Assembly (NCBI RefSeq): GCF_041296385.1
Contig: NC_091016.1
Coordinates: 21,117,497 to 21,181,496 of the forward strand
Origin: Aphelocoma coerulescens
Taxonomy: Eukaryota; Chordata; Aves; Passeriformes; Corvidae
Reading direction: 5' to 3'
Length of the DNA stretch: 64,000 bases
The notes under the pieces were generated by a model, which was given only the letters and a program-made list of their open reading frames with translations, had not been told where the DNA came from and searched no databases. Made by a program: the position numbers and the translations under genes. This document shows positions 29,001-37,620 of the stretch, piece after piece (positions within the stretch are counted from its first letter, which is position 1; each line of letters starts with the position of its first letter).

Positions 29001-31229
29001 GTCTCTGTGAGGCACAATACTGTCCGCTAAAACCACATGAGATCATACTACTAAGCAAAATCCCAGCAAAATTACCTGATGAGAATGTTAGCAGCAAGAT
29101 TGTGGTTCGGTTTTTTTAAAAGAAATGGAAGAAATCCAACCATGCTGGGCTTTTGGCTTTGCTTATACTACTAGCTAAAATTGGGTTGGCTCAAGGAAAA
29201 CGGAAAGATTAAAAAAATTAAACCCGAGAGGATGGGGGTGTCAGGGCTAGCCAGTGCAGGGGAAAAGGGGAAGGGTGTGGATGCCTGAGGACTGTGGTGA
29301 TGTTTATTGAGTGCCTGAACAAAGTGATCATTCCTCCTTCCTTTCACACTTCTAATTCACAATATTAGAGAGCAATGCTTCCATTTGGGATCGACTAATT
29401 GACCTGCCCTAAAAGCTCTTTTCCACTTTTAGCAGGTATGATGCTACAAGAAGCTGACAAAGTAACAAAAAAAGCTGCTATGAGGTCACCATAAAACTGC
29501 AGTTTTTTATGTACAACCATATTAGACTAGAACAAAATAACTGCAAAACTGAATGGAGCTGATGCTGAAGGATACAAGCCTGAGAAGCAAATTCTCACCT
29601 GGCTAAGTCAGCAGGGGCTAGGGATACTGGAGAAGAGCAGGCAAGGAACAAGCACACACATACACACACATCCTTCTCCCTCATCCAGTTCCCTCTGACT
29701 GATGCTTAGAGATGCAGTGTTGGGCTCCACAGGAACTGTGTCCAACACTGCTCAGCCTGAGACAGAAATGCTTCTGTCAGGCTTACAGAAGCAAATGGGA
29801 ATACCTCTCTAAAGAATTAATAATGAAAGGAATTAAACATTTTAAAATGCTGTCAGATAGCAGAATGTCTCACAAACACAGGAAAGCAAAGACACTTAAG
29901 AGTTATCCAGTAAACATTCTGAAATGCCACCTTATGACAGAGAACATCTCTCTTTTCATAAAATCAGCTACTTAACTTCTGGAAAGGCTCCTGGGCTTCC
30001 CTATGAAGTCCTTAAGTGGCAGCTCCACCTCTTCATATTTCATTTTCTTTAAAAAGACCTATTTCTTCTGAGGAAGCTGCTTTTTTACATATCACCCTTT
30101 GACTGGGTCCAGGGCAATGTTTTCAAAAATTAGCAAAAGGTGTGATTTTAAAATGCTTTCTAAGGAATCGTAGCTGGTACCTCTACAGTGATGTTTCTTT
30201 TCCCCTCATCCTTTTAGCCTTCCCTCAAATGGATAGCAAGCACCTACATGATATCCTCATATGGACAGAAATTGAGACAATAATAAGCATACACATGTAT
30301 CTGCACACACATACATCTTTAATTCTCCCCATACATTACAGAACATGCAGCATTCTCAATGTTGCACCACCTCAAGTGCGCTACAGACAAGAGTGGTGGC
30401 CTGAATGTCTCAATTGTTCTGTTTTTAATTAGACCAGTCATACAACTTTTTTAAAAATAACAAAACGCTTAAGAAGAGGTATTTCTGTACACTTCATCTT
30501 TTCTAGCAGTTATGTATCAAAGGATATTTAGCACACAGTGGGAATTTTCAGGTAAACAATGCTACCATTTCCACCAATACCAGCATTATTAATCACTGGA
30601 AAAAATCCAATAATTCCTAAGTACCTCGTGCCTGCAACTAGGTCATCTTGAACAGAGAAGCAAAGGTTAAGTAGCAGATCTGGTTTTTACTTTGCAAAGC
30701 CTGTAAATGACATCGCATGGTCGTGCAAATGAAGCAAGGCGAGATGAGAAAATGAAGAGGAATGAAGCTGTATAATCTAATCAGAAACCAACAAGGGGAT
30801 TTCTTTATCTTCTCTTCCTCCCTCGGAGACAAAGGGAGGCTTTAAATCCTTAAAACACAGTCTGGTGTTTCGCTTTTTTTGACAGCTTTTGGTACTACCG
30901 AACATACGTATGCACATCTATTCTGCATGTATGGATGTGCGGGTTCTCACAAGTCTGCGTGCAAAAGGAAAGAGAACGGGGCTTTCCAAAGGGCACTGAA
31001 GCAGCTTCCTGTCACTTCAGAAACTAACTACCGGAGCACTGTCGTTCTTAAGCAAAATGTATTTCCACCTGGAAAGAATTTCATCTCCGTCCCTTTGCTG
31101 CCCGCTACAGTGGGCATCGCTTCCCTGCCTCAGTGTCTCAGCGCTTACCGCTCCCCCGATCCCCAGCATAATGAGCTGACCTTTGCTTTAGTTCATCGAC
31201 TTTCGACCAAGGTAATGAACTGGAAGCAG
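17025..31229. other. Intron-like sequence downstream of the NRXN1-beta exon
   Basis: This is the intron side of the beta exon on the minus strand. I looked for the next shared neurexin exon, which begins the LNS domain (AGTTYIF...), and saw no trace of it among the open frames. A coding-looking but unidentified stretch at about 27430-27705 is discussed in the findings. The rest is AT-rich unique sequence with poly-T runs at about 19769 and 21454. Confidence 0.55.
21454..21473. repeat. Poly(T) run, 20 bp
   Basis: An uninterrupted run of 20 T inside a longer pyrimidine-rich stretch (about 21410-21475). Confidence 0.9.
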
Positions 31230-31865
31230 CACAATCATCACCAGCGGTTTAAGCAGCGCACCGGCTCCCTCCCCGCCCCTCGCTCCGCGCCGGGCTCCCC
31301 GGGCACCCTGCCCTGCCCTGCTTCCGCCGCGGGGGCGGCTTGCCCGGAGCGCGTGTCCCCGCACTGGGGCAGGGAGGGGACCGAGGGAGGGGACCGGGGT
31401 GGGGGGAAACGAGGCGGGGCGCTCCCAGCCGGGGGCCGCAGCTCCGGGCGCCTCCGGGCTGGGCTTCCCAGGCGGCTCCCTCTGCGGCGGGGCAGGGAGC
31501 GGCGGGGTGCGGGAGAGCCTCCGCTCCAGAGCCTGCCCCGCGACTCCAGACCCCGCAGCGACCCCGCGGGGCGCACGGCACGGGCACGCCGCCAGCCCCA
31601 GGGGATGCCCGGCGGCCCCGGCAGCATCCCCCGCCCAGCCGGGGGCCGGCCGAGCCCCCCGCCCTGCCGGGAGCGGCGGGACGGGCCCGCACCCCGCCCG
31701 GCGGGGCTCCCGGCGGGCCCGGCCCCGCAGCCCAGCCCTTCTCCGCCGTCTCCTCGTCCTCCCCCCGAGCGCCGCCGCAGCCCCGGCCCGCGGGGTCCCG
31801 CAGCCCGCTGCTGACCTCTGCGGGGCGGCGCGCCCCCGACCGCGCAGGGACCGAGCGGCACCCGA

Positions 31866-31871
31866 ACCCAC
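31866..31871 (-). other. NRXN1: Splice donor of the NRXN1-beta first exon
   Basis: Directly after the GGACACG that closes the exon, the minus strand reads GTGGGT, an acceptable U2 donor. The coding match to neurexin-1-beta stops exactly here: after the conserved GGH the genomic frame departs from the family sequence. The intron is phase 1 (one base of the next codon lies in the exon). That fits the family, where the next residue is Ala, encoded across the junction as G|CN. The acceptor is not in the window. Confidence 0.9.
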
Positions 31872-32112
31872 CGTGTCCTCCTCGCAAGGAAGCCGGTGAC
31901 CTGTAGATAGCGATAGGCACTGAATGATGTTTGCTGCTGCCGTGGAAATGGTGAATGTGGTGAGCGCCCAAACTGGAGGCGCCCCACGCCACCCCAAGGA
32001 GGCCGCTGAGAGTGAGCGGGACTATCCAGAGCAGGGCCAAGCCGCCGCCGGTGCTGCTGCTGCCGCTGCTGGCGGGTCCCGGCTCCGGGCTGCCCCTAAG
32101 GAGCCCCCCCAT
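31872..32112 (-). CDS. NRXN1: Neurexin-1-beta, first coding exon (beta-specific N-terminus; partial CDS)
   Basis: Neurexin-1-beta is a presynaptic single-pass adhesion receptor that binds neuroligins, LRRTMs and cerebellins; this exon supplies its beta-specific leader. It encodes 80 residues plus one base of a split codon. Residues 1-24 are Gly/Ser/Pro-rich. Residues 25-44 form a hydrophobic signal core ([10 protein letters not shown] followed by [10 protein letters not shown]), with likely cleavage near Ala45. The mature start is His-rich (HHIHHFHG at 51-58) and ends [14 protein letters not shown]. From residue 25 on this agrees with mammalian NRXN1-beta as I remember it, so identity is secure. 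The ATG at 32112 is the first in-frame ATG after an in-frame TAG at 32269-32271, and has A at -3 and G at +4. The first 24 residues differ from mammals, where a poly-Gly run is found. The LNS domain, membrane segment and tail lie in exons outside the window. Confidence 0.95.
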
Positions 32113-32651
32113 CCTCCGGTGCGCGACGAGCCGGCCCGCGGCGTCCTCGGGAGGAGCAGCAGCCACAGCAACGGAGGCAAACTTTGGGCAGAGGCGCTCG
32201 CACACTCGCACACGGCGCTGGCTGCAGCTCACGGCACCAGGCGAGCCATCTCTTCCCTTTGGGAAAGCCTATGAGGATCCTTTTTTCCAGGTCTTCTTCT
32301 ACCCAAAACAATCCGAGACATAGTCAGAGAATCCAGGCAGTTCAGAGCCTTCGCAAAGAGGTGGAAGTGGGGAAAAGCCCCGCGCCCAAACAATCGTTAG
32401 TTTCAGCTTTCCCGGGGCTGGTGCTCATTAACAATACTCCACAGTTGCAAGGGCTACGAGAATGCCAAGCATTCCCACATCCTCAGTAATCCACAGTGTA
32501 GCCAATCATGCCACATTTCTGCTAAGGAAGAAAAAAGGGGATGCCACTCCATCAGCCAGCGCTGGGAAAGCAGAGAAAAATCAAACTGCTGCTCTTCCCT
32601 CCATTCATCTCCAAACTGGTGAGCCCTCACCGAGCGAGCTCTCTCCCGGCG

Positions 32652-32692
32652 CGCACACACTCACACTCGCGAACACACACTCACACACGCCG
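32652..32692. repeat. Short CA-rich tract
   Basis: This is a second, shorter and more broken CACACA/CTCACA tract, about 540-580 bp upstream of the NRXN1-beta ATG. It resembles the longer tract at 33020. Confidence 0.75.
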
Positions 32693-32847
32693 CCAGACAA
32701 TAATCAGGCTGCTCCGGCAATCTCAATGGTCTGGCTATTGACAGTAACACCCGAGGATGTTTTCAGGGAGAATAGTGCACCCTTATGAAAGAAGCTGGAA
32801 AAAAAAAAATAAAAATAAAAATAAGCACGCTTGCGAGGAGCAGGGCT

Positions 32848-32855
32848 ATGCAAAT
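32848..32855 (+). promoter_or_regulatory. Octamer motif (POU-factor site candidate)
   Basis: A perfect ATGCAAAT octamer lies about 740 bp upstream of the NRXN1-beta start codon, inside the CpG island. POU-domain factors, including the neural Brn/Oct proteins, bind this motif. An 8-mer can occur by chance, so its role is inferred from its position only. Confidence 0.35.
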
Positions 32856-33019
32856 CTGCAGTCTCCGAACAGCAAATCGCTGAGGCTTGGATGCAATGCA
32901 GAGGACGAGCCTATGTTAAAGAGGGAGGCTGAGTTCAGCTCCCACACAGTCGCGCTGCCTCTCCTCAGCCTTTCGGGAGCCGCGCACTGCCAGAACGCGG
33001 CTCGGGCGGTGTGGAGGGG

Positions 33020-33076
33020 ACACACACACACACACACTCACACACACGCACACACTCACACACACTCACACGCCTC
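33020..33076. repeat. (CA)n-rich microsatellite in the NRXN1-beta promoter region
   Basis: An interrupted CA dinucleotide run (CACACACA blocks broken by CT and CG) sits in the CpG island, about 910-960 bp upstream of the beta start codon. Alternating purine-pyrimidine tracts like this can adopt Z-DNA and tend to vary in length. Confidence 0.9.
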
Positions 33077-33864
33077 TCCTCCCCACCCGCGCCGCGGAGT
33101 CAGCAGCACGGCGGGAGCACTTCCCCTCCTCCGATAGTTCTGAGGTACCAGTGTCTTGAAAACCCACTTTCATCTTAAAAAGAACGATTTCGGGGTCTTT
33201 TAATTGGCCTAAACTTCTCCCGTCAGATGTTTCCCTCCGTCTATTCGGGCACCGGCTGTGATGATCCGATAATTATACACACGGCGCCGAACAAAGAGTT
33301 ACCGGGATTTTCTCCGGCACTACTCAACTACCGCACCTCGGCCGCCCACCGCAGCCGCGGCCGCAAACTGGGCTGAAATAAAGCCTTTCTGAGCGGAGCC
33401 CCCCCGTTCCCCCGCAGCTGCAGGGCGGCGCCGGCAGCTCCCGCACGGCCACCCGGGTGCGGGGCCCCGCCGCGGCGCTCGCCCTAAGCCTACCCCCAAA
33501 ACAGGGGGGAGGGCTGCCCTACACCACCACCCCCGCACACACACAGAGCCCAGGGTGCCGTGGGAGCCGATGTCACGTTTAAAAGCCAAGGGTCGGTATT
33601 GTAAGGGCCAACCTATCGCCCCGCGGCGGGTCCTGCGCCCCCCGGAGCCGGGCGCGGAGGCGCAGCCCCTGCAGTACCGCACCTGGGCACAGCAGGGTGT
33701 GCGAGCCGCACACTCCCGGCCCTCCTCTCTCTGCCTCCCTCCCTCCCCCGCTCCCAGCCTGCCGTAGATCTTGTGCCATGCCTTCAGCAGCATGAGATCA
33801 TGGGTGCGGGGTGCGGATGCGTGAAAGCGAGAGGGCGAGCGGTGGGCGTGAGAATGGGGGGTTT

Positions 33865-33872
33865 TTTTTATA
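33865..33872 (-). promoter_or_regulatory. TATA-like element (TATAAAAA), distal
   Basis: The minus strand reads TATAAAAA followed by more A, in a CpG-rich setting about 1.75 kb upstream of the NRXN1-beta ATG. If used, it would give a very long leader or a separate upstream non-coding first exon. It may equally be a chance A/T run. Confidence 0.2.
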
Positions 33873-34420
33873 CATTTCGCGTTAATTTAAACGAAAACCG
33901 CTGCAATTTGCCGAGGCGCTAATTCCCGCGGGTGCCAAGGGAAGTCGCAACCTTTGCTCAGCTGCGTAGGCTGAGGAACGAGAAAGGCGTTTCGCCCCGG
34001 CTCCGCTCAGCCCAGGGCGCATCGCTCCCCCCGGCGAGAGGAACGCCCTTCACCGCGGGGTCGTGCCGGGGGCCTCACACAGCGACGAAAGGACCCCGAA
34101 CTCCCGGAGCAGCTGCGAGCAAGCGGCAACTCCTGCCCTGACCCGGGGGCGGTGCTGGTCACACCCCTGCCCACCTGGACGCGTCGCATCCCGCACCCGA
34201 AGTTTTGCCAAGACGCCGAGGTAAATTACAACAAAGCCTTAATGCAGTGAGGAGAGCAGCAGTCCCAGAGCCCGAGCTCTTTCTGCGCTCCGTGGAAGGG
34301 CAGACACGCACCCCGAAGGAAGCCTGCACCCGCCCTGGCCCGGGGTAATGCTCCTGCGGGACGGGAGCCACCCTCTAACACCCCCGGCTCTCCAGAGAGA
34401 AAGGCAGCTTAGGTGGAAGT

Positions 34421-36126
34421 CAGTGACTTTTCCAACCTGTCTCCAAAAGCCTGCGTGTGAAAGAAGGAACACCAATTTTCCAAACTATCAGCTTTCAACT
34501 GTCATGCACTGTCACCTCCTAAAAAAAATAAAAGACAAGAAATTTTCTAAGTTTCAGACTTAGGGAAAGAAGGAAAAAAAATGAATGAAACCTTAAAGAA
34601 ATGTCAGCCTGGATTCGACAGCTCTCATAAAATTAAACCTCCTGATATATGTTTCCTGTTCATGCAAGTAATGTGTGTTAGAAATTTCATCCATAAATAC
34701 CACTAGGTTTTCTATCAATCTGACTCGGGAAACAAAATATTTCAGTCACTGGAACCAGTTTTTCATTAAACTGTTCACATGTTGCTGCTGTTTTAGAAAC
34801 AGGCAGTAGTTAACTTGACTGTTCTTAATGATTCTAGACATCCTACAGACGAGGAACTTAAAATTGTTATCACTCCTCTGAAATAGGAAGCTGGTATTGC
34901 CAATCGTGTAATGATACAGTTGGCAACGCAGTTGTTCAGATAAAATTTCAGTTGGCAAATCCTGTCTAGACTGACTTTGCTCGGCTGTGCTGTTTCAAGG
35001 CCGCCACTGGGAGCTTTATTGTGCTACCTTACAGTGGGAGTTTCCCTGCTGGCATCCAGGAAAGCATGGCTCCATCCCCATTGAGGGATTCCCCATTAGG
35101 TGTAACCTTCCCTTCCATCCCGAGCACAGTTAGTTCCACTTTGGTTGAAGATACACTTCGGTGTGGATTCAGAAGGACTTTCTGTAAGTACTCTGTGTTG
35201 TTGGATATCTTTGTAGTTTGAGTACCTTAATCTAAATTCTTGCTCCATCTGCCATCTACTGCGCCAGGGAGGCCTAAAGTGCTTAAAAAACAAGGACGAA
35301 TGAATAAAATGTTTAGGTACTTCCAAGGTACTTCATTTAATATTTTACTGAAGATAAAAGGGGTTTTTAAGCACTCTACTTTATTAAATATGTACTATTT
35401 ATGCAGAGCACATATACAACTGCCACTAAAGTTTCTAGTTTCAATCTGTGCCTGGAGACTACTTAGAGAAGTTGTTTTTTCTCATCAGATAGACTATAAT
35501 GGGTCATTTTTAGGTGCTACATTATGATATTAAATGCTACTTAGGGACTGTTAAATTAATGGATTGTTTTGCTGCTGCACATCCAAACCAAGAGTTGAGT
35601 ACACAAAGGCCAAATCTTCACAAAACTATTTAGGCATCTAGCTCTTACTTAAGTGCCCTATTAAAGTGTGAATGGGATGACTGCCCTCTAAGTAGGCATC
35701 CCTTTCTGGATCTGGCAACGTGATCAGCACTTTGCGTGTAGCAGCTCTAATTTTAACAACATTTGACATTTTTCTGGCTCTGCACTCTGAACCACAAACA
35801 AGAGAGGACTATCTAAGTTTCATGGGGGAGAAAGGTGATCTAATGCAGTGCAAGGGTGAGAAATGGGAGAGAACTGATTTGCAGAAGATATTAAAAGATT
35901 GAAAATTAAAAGAATGCCAGGAAGGTGAAGAAGAAAGTGAAGATGAAAGCAAGATGGAGATAGACAGGAAGGCAAAATAAGGACATTCCAGGAAGTAAAA
36001 TCGTCTCCTGATCAATTTTTTTTTGTGTGTTTTCAGCAAGCTAATAACACTTCTTTCCAATTTGAAATATCTGCTAGTCAGATACTTATAAGTTTTGCAT
36101 GTTTTGATTTAAAGGAGCTTGCAGGT
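34421..36126. other. Intron-like sequence upstream of the beta promoter
   Basis: GC content falls off sharply after about 34420. No exon or repeat is recognised before the nested CR1 pair. Confidence 0.6.
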
Positions 36127-36313
36127 GAGTGTCGGTTTCTTTTCTCAAGTAACAAGTGATAGAACAAGAAGAAATGGCCTCAAGTCACTCCAGGGAAAGT
36201 TTAGATTGGGTATTTGGAAAAATTTCTGCAAGTGTTGTCAAGCATTTGAACAGGCTGCCCAGGGCAGTGGTGAATTAATCGTTCCTGGAAGTATTTAAAA
36301 GGCTTGTAGAGAT
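36127..36313 (+). mobile_element. Outer CR1 LINE, 5' segment (split by a nested CR1)
   Basis: The CR1 3' region is recognisable from the AACAAGTGATAGAACAAGAA block through GAACAGGCTGCCCAGGGCAG to TTTAAAAGGCTTGTAGAG. It then breaks at 36313. The expected continuation, GTGGCACTTAGGGACATG, resumes at 36532, showing that a later element landed inside it. Confidence 0.9.
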
Positions 36314-36531
36314 TTGGATTAGATATTGGGAAGACATTCTTTACTGTGAGGGTGCTGAGGCACTGGCACAGGGTGCCCGGAGAAGCTGTGGATGCCCCAT
36401 CCCTGGAAGTGTCCAAGGCCAGGTTGGATGGGGCTCTGAGCAACCTGATCTAGTGGGAAGTGCCCCTGCCTGGGCTTGGAATGAGATCATCTTTGAGGTC
36501 CCTTTCAACCCAAACCATTCCAGGATTCTAT
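36314..36531 (+). mobile_element. Inner CR1 LINE, nested in an older CR1
   Basis: A 5'-truncated CR1 3' end starts at TTGGATTAGATATTGGG. It runs through CTGTGGATGCCCCATCCCTG and ends AACCATTCCAGGATTCTAT. It interrupts the CR1 at 36127-36630 in the same orientation. It belongs to the same subfamily type as the copy at 55236, and the two copies begin at almost the same consensus point. Confidence 0.9.
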
Positions 36532-36630
36532 GTGGCACTTAGGGACATGATTCAGTGGCAGACTTGACAGTTCTAGGTTAGTGGTGATCTTAAGGGTCTC
36601 TTCCAACCTAAATGGTTCCATGATTCTGTG
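36532..36630 (+). mobile_element. Outer CR1 LINE, 3' segment
   Basis: This is the resumption of the interrupted outer CR1. It starts GTGGCACTTAGGGACATGAT, passes through GTCTCTTCCAACCTAAATGG, and ends with the degenerate terminal units CCATGATTCTGTG. Confidence 0.9.
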
Positions 36631-37582
36631 ATCCTATTTAGAAAGTTTAATTGGGTGTTTTGGCACTTGGAGTTAGGCTTTTTAATGACCAGTTAAAAGC
36701 TTCTGCAAGTAAACACTATGAAAACCAAAGGTAAGCAGCATTTCTTATTTAAAATGATTGCCTTTTTTTACCCCTTGCTGACATAAAGAGTATGAATTTT
36801 TGTTATCTGAGGACTAACTGAACTTGAAATAACCTGGTTTTAATCCCCAAGGACACAGAATTGTACTCCCAACACAATCAACATGCTGGTATGTCTATGA
36901 AGGTTCACTCAAAGAAGGAAGAAATGGTACAAAAGAAGGCAACAAACAAGAGTTTGTGTAAACAAATAAATGTTCCACTGTAGGCATAGCAAATAAAGTG
37001 TGAAAATGAACTGTAGGGTTCAAGGTAGTTTTTAGTATCTCAGCAACTTATCTCAGTGAAGTTAGTCCCATTTAACACTTACTCTGTGCAGGTCACATTG
37101 GTAGTAAATGTGACTTTTAATCAAAGTATTTCCACCAAATGAACTCTGTTAATACCAGTAGGCTCCTAAATTTTTGAGCAAGAATATCCTTAACTGTGAG
37201 AACACATCTTTCCCTGATTTCTTCTAGTGCTATTATGCTATAACACCAAATGCTCCCAAAGAAAATTTATACAAACACAAAATGGACGCCTATGAATATA
37301 GTTTACATCACTTCCTCAAACAAAATCAGATACTTCTTGCTAGTATGACCACATCTCTCTGCAATGGTACAGACAGATCAGCTAAGATGGACAACTTCAG
37401 CAACACCAGCAAAACTGAAGTGCAGACCATGCCTTAGGCCAGCAGAAGCTGTCAGTTAAATTCAGGCCTTCTTTTGGTTAAGTGCCACCTTATGCAACCA
37501 GTCTCCTCTGGCCACCTCTAGTTAATCCTGCACTTAGTGTAGCAACATCCACTCAAACTCCTGAAGCTCAAGTGCTGTTCAG

Positions 37583-37620
37583 CAAAAAACAAACAAACAA
37601 ACAAACAAAAACCAACAAAA
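37583..37620. repeat. (CAAA)n microsatellite
   Basis: Tandem CAAA units, with some interruptions at the 3' side, in AT-rich intron. Confidence 0.85.

Larger units (their letters stand above)
32113..33300 (-). promoter_or_regulatory. NRXN1: Likely 5' UTR / proximal promoter of NRXN1-beta
   Basis: This is the minus-strand sequence immediately upstream of the neurexin-1-beta ATG. It holds a CCAAT box in plus orientation at about 32502, a perfect octamer ATGCAAAT at 32848-32855, CA-rich tracts at 32652-32692 and 33020-33076, and an inverted CCAAT at about 33204. There is no convincing TATA box close to the ATG, as expected for a dispersed CpG-island promoter. Where promoter ends and transcribed leader begins cannot be decided here. 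Confidence 0.6.
31230..34420. promoter_or_regulatory. NRXN1: CpG island covering the NRXN1-beta promoter, 5' UTR and exon 1
   Basis: This is the only long stretch with dense CpG and high GC in an otherwise AT-rich, CpG-poor window. The densest parts are about 31250-32230 and 33300-34400, with a less GC-rich saddle at about 32280-32900. It extends some 640 bp downstream of the exon donor into the intron and over 2 kb upstream of the ATG. CpG islands over internal promoters are typical of brain genes, and beta-neurexin transcripts are known to start from a promoter inside the alpha gene. The edges are read by eye. The exact transcription start cannot be set from sequence alone. Confidence 0.85.

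Noticed and set aside
30879..31814. Long plus-strand open frame (311 codons) over the CpG island, with several overlapping ones on both strands
   Set aside because: GC-rich DNA has few stop codons, so long frames open in all phases here. The translation is Pro/Arg/Gly/Ala low complexity with no domain, and it is antisense to the firmly identified neurexin exon.
31249..31871. Continuation of the neurexin-1-beta frame past the exon end to a 327-codon ORF
   Set aside because: Similarity to neurexin stops exactly at the GT donor at 31871. The rest is Gly/Arg/Pro-rich intron read-through.
32113..32232. Upstream start at 32232 for neurexin-1-beta
   Set aside because: The codon there is GTG, not ATG. 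The first in-frame ATG is at 32112, with a strong context.
35180..35190. Good-looking plus-strand splice donor (CTGTAAGTAC)
   Set aside because: It is on the strand opposite to NRXN1, no coding frame or exon is recognised before it, and such 9-mers are common by chance.
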